DNA of 64,000 bases from Oreocharis arfaki. Taxonomy: Eukaryota; Chordata; Aves; Passeriformes; Paramythiidae. Location: contig VZRR01010242.1 in NCBI GenBank assembly GCA_013398015.1, forward strand, positions 96,543-160,542, written 5' to 3'. Each line of letters begins with the position of its first letter. Position 1 is the stretch's first letter. This document shows, one piece after another, positions 51,787-63,465 of the stretch. The notes under the pieces were generated by a model, which saw nothing but the letters and a program-made list of their open reading frames with translations, searched no databases and had not been told where the DNA came from. The translations under genes were made by a program, and so were the position numbers.

Positions 51787-54019
51787 TACGTGTAGATGTG
51801 GGATGCCCATGTACGCAAGTCCCATACCAGTAAAACCCTGTTGCAGTCACTCCTGATATCCAGAAGGAAGAGTTAAGCCTCACACTTTTAGGGATTACTC
51901 TAAGACTGTAAAAAAGCAGCGGTGCAGCCTGGGCATTTTTACCCTGTCCTCAAACACGAGACTTTTACATTGCACTTCACCAAAAAAAAAAAATAAAAAA
52001 GACAATAAATCTTTCCAGCATGATGCCAACAGTCGGAATACTCGGCTTCTTCTTTGCTCTCTTCCTGTTTTAGCAGTTCCCAGAGCAGTGTCTGACCCCC
52101 AGCCCCTCCTGACCTCAGACAGCACCTCCTCTGTACCATTTCCTTGCATCGTCTCGTGTCCTCTCCTGTCTGTTCCCAAATGCCTTTTGCTGGCTGCTTC
52201 CCATTCAGCTGAGCAAGCTCAGCTCCACCTCCCAAAGCACCCAGCACCCTTGCTCCAGGAGGGGCACCCTGCAGGATGAGACCCTTTGCACTGTGTACCT
52301 GCTTTATTTGTAAAGCAACTGCACAGCCTTTTAAAAGCCTTTTAAAGAAGCCACCTCTATGGTGTCACGCTGAGCATCAAGGTGCCAGCAGTGACAGCTC
52401 ATGCTGGCATTTGTTCTGCAAGGAACACAGAAGGCAAAAATGGCTTTTTTTAGGTAAATGATGCCCCAGGGTAGGAATGGCTGCAGGGGTGAGGTAGGGC
52501 ACATCTCTGACATTTGCCAGATGGTGGCCCTTCGGGGAGACCAGCTGGTGGTGCAGCCTGTGGCAGCTGGAATCCAGCCAAACCCCTGCATCACTTTTTC
52601 CTTCTTTTTTTTTGTAACCCCCCCCCCCTTCCCCTCTTGAAAAAATAAAGCCTACGTGAGGTCCAGCCTGATCCCTGCCTCCTTCCCCCTCTGCTGCAAG
52701 TTCCATGTTTCAGCCAGCACTGCCAGTGCCCAGCATGGGCTGCTTGAGGGAAGTTAGCCATAGCCAGTTCCCAGCAGGCAGAGTTCCTGCACACGATTTT
52801 GCATTAGTCAGAGCATTGTTTCTCCTGCTGCAAAGCCTTTTCTGGGGAGGTTTTTCTTTACCAGGAGGGTCATGAGTATAGTGTGAGAGGAAACACACTG
52901 ATCACTTTTGCCCAGAAGCCCAGTAGTAAGCATTTCCCCGTGTTTTTACATTTCTGGGACATACTCATTTGTGTCTTTCAGAGAGAAGCAGTATCCTTGT
53001 GGAAGGGACAAGGGGGAGGGAAGAAATCAGGCTCCCATGTAACAGACAATGTTTTATGAGTGCTGCTGGCCATTTGTGCATTGACCATTGCTGCTGGCCG
53101 ATCCAGGACACCAGCTTGAAAACACACATTCTGCTTTCACTGGGAAGGGTCCAGCAGGAGCCATGTCAGAAACTGGCAGCAGAAGCCACATGCTAAAAAT
53201 AATTATGGCAGAACCTGTCTGCATGGAAACACCACAGAATTTAGAAACTGGAGCATTTCTGTCCATCCAAGCTGCTTTAAATTTGAACTCCAGAAGGAAA
53301 TAGAGAACAAAGAGTGTATCACTGCATAAAACCATGCTGCACCCACATCCTGAAGGTCATATGGCTGAAGCTCTGTAATTATATGGTTCATATAATAGTG
53401 GGAAGTTTATGGCACAACTACAAAACTGCTGGTTTGTAGTAGCATTGCTGCAGCAGCAGTTTCTACTCACAGGTACTCACTCATAGGTCTGGGATTATTC
53501 CTGCTGCAGGTCTGCCTGGCATGGGCCAGCTGCCCTTGTGGCTGTTTCTAGATGTCCCTCCACTTCCTCCTGCTTGTCTGTGGCAACACCCACTCTTAAT
53601 TTCTTGGGTTTGGTAGAAACAGACTCAAGAAGGATCATGGCTGGATTCCTGGACATGGCTGCAGCTGTTCTCTGCAGGTGTGTTCTGGCAGCCATCAGCT
53701 TCTTTTGGGAGTAAATCCTCGTCCAGCACGTTGCAGGTCTGCTCTTCCTGACTGTGGTGTTTCTTCTCCTGGTCCTCCAGGACACTCTAAGATCTCAAGA
53801 ATTCCCCTTAGGCTTTGGCCTTCGTGTAATGAGTTGGACAGTGTCCCTTGGACCACACCAGGAGCACTGGCATGGCAAAGGTGGAGCTGCACTGACTGTA
53901 CTAGGAACTCCTGTTGCCTGACCAAGGTAGGGAATGAGAGGGGGATAATCAGTCATCCCCTTACAGGCTTGGGATATTACTTACAGGAGTTGTAGCCCCA
54001 GTGGAGTGGCACCATTGTT

Positions 54020-54737
54020 GGTGGACTTCCGAAAATTCCATTAATTGCCAGCCTGGATAGTGGCCAGGATGGAAATTTACCAAACTAAAGCCAATCACCT
54101 TTTGACCCTATAAACATCGGTCCTAAGTGAGGCCCTTTGAGCTGAAGACCCTGCCCCTGCCATGCTGTGGGTGGTATAGAATCAAACAGTTGTTTTGGTT
54201 AGAAGAAAAAGGAATGGGGAGGGAGGAACTTTAGTGTTGAGTATTTAATACCACCACGTCACAGCTGGAGGAAGTGGTTTCCAGCATAAAGCCCCTGAAG
54301 TTTGAGGGCTCTTCCCTCCGAAGCAGGGAGGTGGGGAAGTGTGAGGCCTCAGCAGCATTGACTCCTTTCAGACAAAAAGAGTTTTTCCAGGTTTTTCCAG
54401 GTTTTATTTTCCTCCCGTTCCCTGTTATTTGTTTGTCTGGAGAAGGGAGTTTTTAAACCACAGAGACTCGTTTGCCATGTGGCCCAGAGTGGCAACAGTG
54501 GCCATTCCTTATCTGGGGATGAATTGGAAAAACCTTTTCCGCATTTGTGGGTTGGAGTTGAACCATTTATCTTTGTATCTTATAGTTCTCACTTTGTTTT
54601 CTTTCAGTAAATTGTTATTTTTTCAGTTATATCTCTTTGCACTTGTCTTATTGGTGGAAGGGAGAGAGGTTAAAATCTGATGGGAGGTAACTTTTTTCAG
54701 AGTCTCCACCCCTTAAATTGTCTCAAACTGAGACAAC
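54020..54737 (+). mobile_element. LTR-like element (avian endogenous retrovirus type), probably solo
   Basis: A CCAAT box at 54,091 and TATAAA at 54,109 are followed by a pyrimidine-rich 3' half ending with gatgggaggtaac, cagagtctccacccctt and a terminal ctcaaactgagaca. This order resembles U3-R-U5 of passerine LTRs. I see no paired LTR or retroviral genes nearby, so a solo LTR is the simplest reading. The 5' end and target duplication are not resolved. Confidence 0.45.
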
Positions 54738-57191
54738 ACTGCTAGAGATTCCACCACTCTTTTCTTCTTTACCCAGGACAGGATGTCTCTCAAAGCTCGC
54801 AAACCCTCAAGTGAAGCTGCCAACAGGACCTCGGCCAAAACCCTCCACTCCTTGGGGCTCAGCCCCCCTGAGAAATGCCAAGCATTTCACTGGACACGAC
54901 GGGAGGAAACTTCAGTGTTATGTTGATGCATCTGTCAGAATTCATCCAAGGTTACAATCCTCCTCCGTCACCCAAAAGCCAGCGTTGCCCGTGATGCACA
55001 GCATCTACACATTCATTGCTGGAGCAGTGTTTCACACCTACTGGGCACAGGGAATAGAGGGAAAGGGTCCCTGGACGGTCCCCTGGGCTCCCTACAAAGG
55101 GCATGAGCTCTGTCAGGAATGGAGCAGGCTCTGCTGATGCAACAGAGGAGTCAATTTTGCAGTAAGGGTGGGTGGTACAAGGCGAACACAAAAGGGAGAG
55201 GTAGAGGGAAAGGGTCAGGTACAGATCACTATGAGCATAGGACTGGGAAGAAAAGAAGAGAGATGTGACAGAAAGGTTGGTTGAAGGACAAAGGGGTGGG
55301 AGAAGACAGAAGGGGAGGTGAGAGGCAAAGGTAGTGGAACAGTGAAGTATTGCCTTAATGCAATAACCATCAATTAGATGACAGCAGAAAAAGTCACAGC
55401 CAAATGAGGCTAGGAAGCACAACCGTAGAAAGCAGACTAAAACCCAACAGATCAATTAATTGATCTGAGAACAATCAAGATGCCTGAAAACAATGGTGGG
55501 AGAAACCAGCATCAGCACTAAGCAGAGCTTTGTGGTCAGCCTTCCCTGGATTTCTATGCTTGGCTTTACCACTGAGCACAGAGCAGTGTCTTTGAGCAAA
55601 CAGGTAGGTCCTGTTTATGTGGGTGTCTTGTCCTACACAGATCAAGACAGAAGTAATCCCTCCAGGGGTTTTGCACATCCAACACAACACCAAGAAGTTG
55701 TATCTTGGTTCTGCCTTGGGTGAAGAGCACAAATAGCCACAGGTGACACTAAACTGGGAGGGTGGCTGCCCTAACTAATGGCAGAACCTCTGTCCAGAGT
55801 GGCCTCAGTTAACCTGAGAAGTAGCACTTTGTGGTGTCCAAGGAGGAGAGGAGCAGAGCTCTGCACAAAGGGTGACACAGCTCTGTGCATTCAGCCAGGC
55901 TGGAAGATTCCCTCTGCCTGACAGCCCTGCTGAGAAGGACTTGGGGTTTCAGCAGACAAGGGGCTGACCATTAGTCAGAAGTATGTTCCCATCACAGATA
56001 AGATAAACAGGCTGCACTAGCAGCCACATGTCTAGTAGAGCCAGAAGAGTGATGTCTACCCACTCTGTCCAGAGCTGGCAAGGCCTCACCAGGATTTATC
56101 TCCAGCATTAGGTCCTCCGGCTCAGGAGGGATGTGGCAAAACAGGAGAGGAGCCAGCTGAGACTACAAAAATGCTTAGGGATCTGGAGCACAGTGCCTCT
56201 GAGGGGAGAGTCTGGTGAAAAGAAGGCAGAGGGGACATCTCCTGGGAGCCTGTGACTGCTGGAAAGGCAGTGACAGACCTGAGAGCAAAACTCCTGCAGC
56301 ATCAGGCACTGCAGCAAGGGATGACCCCGGTACAATGCAGCTTGGGAGGTCCACAAGCACTTCTCAACAATAGGAAGCTTTGGTCTCCTGAAATACAATT
56401 AGCCTTTAGATTAAAGCCTCTCTGCTTACCCAAAGCACCTTGCCAGAGTCAAGGAAAGAAACAAACAAAAGAAAGCAACAAATCCCCAAACAGCCCAAGC
56501 CCCAGACACACTACTAATTGTATCTCCATCCTAATCACAGCAGAGGGACACAATGCACGAGTCCATCTGAGCTTGCCAAGTCGCAAATGCTTGTCCAAAA
56601 TAGCATCTGAAAGCAATTTGCAGTAATTTTCTGTAAAAATTCTTCACTGTCAGATCAACAGCAGTGGGAGAGCCTTGAATCAGACTAACCCCCTCCTACC
56701 CCACAAATACCTTTTGTATAGAATGAAAGAACTGCTAAGAGCTCTCTCTTTTAGGTAGAATTTTTCCACGCGTTTCTTTGCAGGTAAACATCATCCTTAG
56801 TTGTTCATCCACTTGGCAAGTTTTTCTGTCTTCCACACTGTGTCCTTGGAGTAACACTGCCAAGTGAGGAAAAACACTCTTTTTGCTAGAAGTAAGTCTC
56901 TTCACATGAAAAAGCTAAAGTATACCCAGTAGACACATGCAAATGCTGCAAATAAATAACACAGAAAATAGTTTATTTTCCACTCCAGGAGATCCCAATA
57001 CCAACATCTCAAACTCACCAGAAATAAGCTTTCGAGTAATGCTGCGAGACACATGAGACAACATACATCCAGCTCTCAAAAAGAGAGATGGAAAAAAGGA
57101 AACTTCTTCAGGCAGAAACTGCTTCTAAAAATATTGCCGAAGGTGAAAATCCATTCATATTTAATATTACCACATTTGGTTTTGCAGTTTG

Positions 57192-57440
57192 CATCATAGA
57201 ATCATTTAGGCTGGAAGAAACCATTAAGACCATCCAGCCCAACCATTAACCTAACACGGCCAAGTCCACCACTAAAACATGTTCTTAAGTGCCACATCTG
57301 CACAACTTTTAAACACTCCAGGGCTGGTGACCCAACCACTTCCCTGGGCAGCCTGCTCCGATGCTTGACAAACCTTTTGGTGAAGTCTTTCTTTACCAAA
57401 GAAACTCCTCTCAATACCAGAAGGCTTTGACTAAACAAGG
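57192..57440 (-). repeat. CR1 LINE fragment, minus strand
   Basis: It begins catagaatcatttaggctgg, followed by aagaccatccagcccaacca, and continues through ccctgggcagcctgctccga to the tcttt-rich end. This is a 5'-truncated CR1 tail in reverse orientation, in the intergenic region. Confidence 0.85.
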
Positions 57441-60400
57441 ATTTGAGGACTCTTGTCTCATAACATTATGTTACAATAAAAACACTATCAGGGATCTTCC
57501 ACCTCTCCTAAAAACAAAAGATAGAAAAGCAGTACCTTAGGACATCCAAAGAAAGTGAGGTGAGCTAACAAATGGCACAGGATTTGTTCCAGCCAGCAGG
57601 GTTCCACTGGATCACTGCCATACTGCTTTTCAAGTGTATTTACAGAATTTACATTATGAAGATTCGGTGTTCATCCTGTTCTGTCTGTGCAGAACTCAAC
57701 ACCACTGACACCTCAGATGCCAGCTGCAGATAATAAAAAACTTAAGCATGTCGAGCATCATGGCTCTACTCAGTAACTTGCATCTCCAAACGGAATTTAA
57801 ATTCCCTAACTTCATAACTTCCTAAATGGGATAACTGGGCCCTAACCTAACTCCCAAACATTTCTGACCTAAGGAGTTATTTTCACTGGTTTAGCAAGGA
57901 ATATGGATCCAGTTTTTCCACCCTTGGTATTCTTCCAAGGATCACAGGCAATATAACCTTCAAACATAATTTTTGGACTGCATGAGCCTCCCACCAGTCT
58001 GCAAAGGAGAAACTTCCCAGGGCAGAAAAAACTTCTCAGGTTGAAAAGGCAGTTCTGAAGCTATCTTTTCCCTTTGGAAACTTTAAAAGGTCTGTCCTTT
58101 CCCTGTTCCACTGATCCTTAATGTCTTTCAAACTCAGGAACCAGGGGAAATTTGACCATTGTTTTCAATCCACTTTTCTTAGTATATGAGGAAGCATTAT
58201 GCTTGAATTTAAAAGAGGTGAAAGAAAAGACTACCCTGGCTCAGTTCATGGCAAGTGGGTTGAACAGTCTTACTGGTGGTGCTCTCATGGTGATGAATTC
58301 CCTTCTTCACCTCCACCTTCCCAAGGAAATATTTTGCTTAGGATGGCCCAACAGACCAAATAAGACCAGAAAAGGATGGCCCAAGGGAAGGATGATCAGT
58401 GCAAGCTGACATAAGATTCTCTTGCCATTCTGTGGGGCTGCCTCACACACTGGGGAAGTCTGAATCCATACTGCCACCACATTCCTGCATTGGATGAGTG
58501 GGATCAACACTTGCTGAAGACCAATCCTACAGAAAGGGCTTCTTTTCAGCCAAGGAGCGAAATAAAGGAGCAGATGGTTTGAAGTGCCCATTTGAAGCAG
58601 CCCACTATTAGCTTGGATCAACTCTGAGGCAAAATGACAGAGTGAGGGCTGAAGGGAAACACCTAAAAGCAGACCAGGTGGTGAGCTGGATATTCCAATA
58701 TACAGTAACAGAAAGGAAAATGCACACCACTATTTTCTGGTCTGAGATCCTTCCCGCTGAGGGGGGCTGGTGAAAGCCTGGTGGTGAATCTGCAAGGAAG
58801 GTCTATGATTTTAGACAAGTAGACCTCAGCCAAGAAGGATTATTGCTTTATTTGCCTGGCCGTGCTTTAAGCTTGTCTAAGTTATCCTTTCCTCTTTCTC
58901 CTTTCTGTCATTACCATGCCTTGTAAAGAATATTTGCGAGTTTGGCCCATGCAACAAATTCATTCCTTGTCAGCTTGTGCTGCCACTTCCCTAGCTTGCA
59001 AGACAAACCACAACAACCTCCAAGGGACAAGTAAAGGATTCGGATTTCTCCGGCCTGAACAGGATCAGACCACAGAGGTGGAGAATGTTTGGCATAAAGC
59101 AAACCTGAAGCTGATGAATGTCACAAACCATCATGACATTTACACCAAACCCCAATCATGTGAAAGGTCACACTCATCTCTTCATTTCCTGGACAACATC
59201 CAGTAGGAGCTGTGTCTTCTGTGATCTTTAGCTTCTTCCCAACAGAATATCCAAAGTCACAGAGTCAAAGCTTTCTTGAAGGCAATGGCAATGCTGCAGA
59301 ATAAAGGCAGGTCTTTACCTGTGACAGTCTGAAAAATGAGCAGCAGCTATGCCCTCATTCTCCTTGCAAAACTACCTGCCAGCTCTTCCATGGGTTACGC
59401 AGCCAGGTTCATGCTCCTGTACTTATCCTTGCAAACAGCACTGTGAAGCCACCAACCCAATGCAGCCTGGGAAGTGAAAAATGCATGAGAGTGTGGTTTA
59501 GCTTGCAGGTTCCCTGATGTTAGTGCTGTGAGAGTATGACCCTCCTAACAGTGGACCGCATGGTTGCAGATTAATTGCTGTTTCTGAACATTTAGTACAT
59601 CTTTGCAAGCAAAATGTGAAAGAAGAGCTTATCTTATGAGCACTTCTCTTAGCACAGATGTTCAGATACACACAGACGAATGCCAAGGAACCCCATGTTA
59701 ATTCCTCTTCGTCCCCTTTTTCTCCTGGTTACAGCCCAAATCACTTGGCATCTGTCAGAGCCAGGGTCTTTGAAGTATTTCCCCAGAGTTTCTGCATCCT
59801 AGGAACCATCAGTTCTCTTGACAATGGTGCTGCACTGCACCCTTGTGATGATGAAGGCCGGTCACACGCCCGGCTGTGCTGGCCAGAGTGTAACCAGCAT
59901 GTGAAAGGGCAAGATTGAGGGTCCTCCATCCTCAGGGTGCTCAAAACTGACTGGAGAAGGCCCTGGCCAAGCTGAGACAGCTTTGGAGTTAGCCTCACTT
60001 GCAGCAGATGACAGCATGAAAGACCTCCAGCAGTCCCTTCTCACCTAAACCCCACTGTGATTCTGTGCCAGCCTTTCCAGAACTAGAGAGGTTTCTTGGA
60101 TCAACATTTGCAACACAACAATTTGATCTACAAACAGAAGGGCAAATCACCTGCAGCTCTTCTCAAAACATACAAAAATAACAGCTTCTGACCAGTGATA
60201 GAGACAGCAAGTATCTGTTACATATTAGAAAAGCTTGTCATCAAAGTAACTTTCATTATCCTAGAAGCCAAGGCCAATCATACCTTTTAAGTAAGAAATC
60301 AAGCTACATATATTGTTATTAATAGGAAATAATATTTCTCACCATTCCTGTAAAAAATAGATATTGCAATGTAGCAAAATATAAATATGCATACTTCATC

Positions 60401-62605
60401 ACACATGCACATGGGAAAAACACCTTGCTTTTGTCTGTCACGAATTTCCTACAGGACTAATCTAGACAAAGGCTTTGAGATCCAGAATGAGGTCATAAAA
60501 TTATTTCCCTCAACCCAGAGTAGCTCATGAAAGAAAACAGATTCCACCTTTTAGGAAAAATGCATCTTCATTTAAAATACTCCCACTGCAAAACATCAAT
60601 AATTCAACACTGGGCTTTATGAGCTCATTTGGTACATGAGCAATATTTTATCTGGATTTGCCTTGTCTGTGTTCCCATTAGAAAAAACTCCTCTCATTAT
60701 ATGTACTCTTTGTGATATTCACCAGTTTACCATTATAGTCTAGGATGAACCCTAAAGCCACCCTCAAGATAATCTCAGGTTAATCAAACCCCATGAAAAC
60801 TAAGGCACTGAATGGGATTACATACCCCACTGTGCTGTTCCAGTTTTATCTGTTGCCCCACAAGGTTGTTAAAATGCCATTCAGAGCCCTTGTCTTTCAG
60901 CAACCTATCTTTAACAATGATAACTTCAGCTTATTTACATGCTGAATTTTACGTGAATTTGATTTTGAAGTAACTGCTTTTGATACAAACAAGCCTATGA
61001 ACTAAAATAGAGATTTTGCTTGAAATTAAATAGTGGTTTGGGGTTTTTTCCAATTCATGGTGGTGTCTGATAAAAAATTACATTGATTTATCCTCTTAAG
61101 TACAGGTGCAAGTTTGCAGAAGTCTCTTTTGTATCTGTGTTTGTGTGTTGAGTGTTAGAAGCTCATTTATGGTGCTTCTCTTAGCCTTCCTGGGAATTTC
61201 AAGGGAAAGAGACCTCTTCATTTCTCCCTCCATGTCTTTGTGCAAAAGCTGACAGATCCACCCTCAGTCTGAGAGTGTGTTTGTTCTTTGAATCAGCTCT
61301 GCCTTATGGCAGCTGCTTTGCTCATCTGTCCAGCACGGTGGGCAAGGTGGATGCATTACCTCTTTTTGTTCCTCCATGCTGGGACTCCAAAAATAAAATT
61401 AATGTTAACTGTAAAAATACATTCATTAACACTTGATTTGCCTACATTCTATAGCATTTGCCCAAAAAGCTTCTATTAGAAGTCAATACAAAACAACAAT
61501 TTAATGTAATCATGGGATACAGCCTATGGGGTAATGCACAGGAAATAAATGTGTTAATTTGACTTAACGTGAACAAGACTCTAGTGAAAATATGATGCAT
61601 GACTAAAGCAACAGTAGTGATAATTTTGCTTACAGAAAGTTACTTACCGCAGGTAATAAAAATGTTTGCTTAAATTACATTTACCATAGCTCAAGAAAAC
61701 CTTATCAGAGGCACAGTTCCTGTCTCTCGTGGAGTGAAAGCTGTTTTGGGGAGTGGGTGTAAAACCTCCCCAGTGTGTGGATGGAGAACATTTTGCACTG
61801 TCTGTACATAACTGTTTTCTGCCAGGGAAGATCCTCAATATTAGAAGAAAATATTATGATAGTGCTTTTACATTTTTAATATTTCAGAAAGTCTTAATCA
61901 GTGAAAAATTTTTTGAGGAGACTTTTATTTTTTCCACAGCTGTTCTACCTGTTTGTATATAAAAAGTAAGCAACCACAATGTTATGGAATATAATGAAAA
62001 AAATATTTTGTGCCCCATCATGGAAGTGAGGAAAGATTTTTGAAGAATAACCTGAAATTGCCGAGCTGGATTGGTGCTCCAGTTGCATTTTTTCAGAGGT
62101 GTGTGTAGGTGTCATATTCCCGTTATGTCAATATACCATCCACCTTTCTCCTCAGAACGCCATCCAGCGCTGTAGCCAAATGTTTCAAGTAATTTTCCTA
62201 TTGTACCTTGAGGCGGTTTGTTCCCCCGCCATCTGAACAGGGATAGGGAAAGATACGACCCTTTTGCAGTCACAGGCAGAGGGATTACAACAAAACCTTC
62301 TCATGTCTTTCCCGGTGTTGCAGATCCGATTACAGACGCTTGGTGGAGCAGGATATTTACAAGTTTCTTGTCACTACACTTGTTGGTTCTGCGTGTCCAT
62401 AAGGACCAGTGCACATTGCTGTCGGAAAAACACACTTTTTCTCTAAATCATTTGTTTCTCTGCCTGCTCTGTGCAAAAAAGATATTAAGAGGACTGTAGT
62501 TCAGGGAGCGCATGTATCCTTCAGTTCTATTCTCGCCCGCAGCTGAAGAAAGGAAAGATGCATATGCTGTAGCACTGCCACTAAAAAGGCGCTAAACCAG
62601 TAGGT

Positions 62606-62830
62606 TTAAATTAGATATTCAGAAAAAAACTCCTCACTGTGAGAGTGGTGAGATGCTGCAGCAGGGTGCCCAGAGAAGGGGTGCATGCCCCGTCCCTGAC
62701 AGTGTTCAAGGCCCGGCCGGATGGAGCTCTAGACAAGCCGGTCTAGTGCAAGGGGTCCCTGGCCACAGCAGGGGGGCTTGCAATGACGTGACTTTTCAGA
62801 TGCCTTCCAAGCCATGCCGTGATTCTGGGA
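62606..62830 (+). repeat. CR1 LINE fragment
   Basis: CR1 tail words are visible: actcctcactgtgagagtgg, gcagcagggtgcccagagaa and ccgtccctgacagtgttcaa, with an end at ccatgccgtgattctg. It lies about 330 bp before the start of the PIM-like CpG island. Confidence 0.75.
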
Positions 62831-63349
62831 TACTTCCCCTCCTCAGTCTCTGGCAGAAAAAGAAACTTGGGACCAAGTTTCACATTGCAGACTCTGTCTT
62901 TTGGCATCCTGCAACTGTCTCAGCAGAGGATGAAAAGAGATGACATTACTGACACGATTTATCTTTTCTACTTGAAAATTAAAGGCTCCACTCCTGTCCA
63001 CTCTCGCACAACCATCACCACAGGGAATTCTTCCTATCAAAATGCTTCATCTCACCCAAGGAAGAAGAAAGCTACAAGCCAACATTTTTATTTATTTCTA
63101 TATTGATTTAGTTCTTTCTTTCATAGATATTTATTTCTTTGTTCGCTTGCCTCTTTCGTTCCGCGGGGCGCGCGCCGGCTCCTCCGTTGGGCTCGCGGAG
63201 GGAACGGACGAAGGGAACGGCCGCGCGCTCCGGCGGCTCAGCAGCAGCAGCAGCAGCGCCCGTCTCGATCGGGTTTCCGCTCGACTTTCCGCTCGCTCTT
63301 CTCCCTCTCACATTCCCTCCACTCCCGTCTCGTCTCTGTCTCCGCTTCT

Positions 63350-63465
63350 CCCAGCCTGGCTCGTGCCGCGTCCCGCGGCCGCCCCTCAGCGGGGCCGCCC
63401 NGCCTCTCCCAGCCCGGCTCATGCCGCGTCCCGCGGGCCGACCCTCGGCGGGGCCGCCCCCGGCC
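63350..63465 (+). repeat. 58-bp tandem duplication in the PIM-like leader
   Basis: Two copies, starting at 63,350 and 63,408, share cccagcctggctc / cccagcccggctc, tgccgcgtcccgcgg and cggggccgccc. The in-frame ATG at 63,421 exists only in the second copy; the first has GTG at the matching place. The N at 63,401 lies at the end of copy one. Confidence 0.8.

Larger units (their letters stand above)
49437..63138. other. Intergenic region upstream of MAP4K3
   Basis: About 13.7 kb separate the MAP4K3 promoter from the PIM-like exon. Apart from the LTR-like element, two CR1 fragments and the microsatellite, I see no conserved protein. The longest open frame (50,852-51,397, plus) has no recognisable family. 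The part at 60.1-61.1 kb is AT-rich and repeat-free by eye, and could hold conserved non-coding elements, but I cannot show that. Confidence 0.6.

Noticed and set aside
53495..53785. 96-codon basic open frame on the minus strand near the LTR-like element
   Set aside because: Considered as retroviral or histone-like, but no motif supports either.
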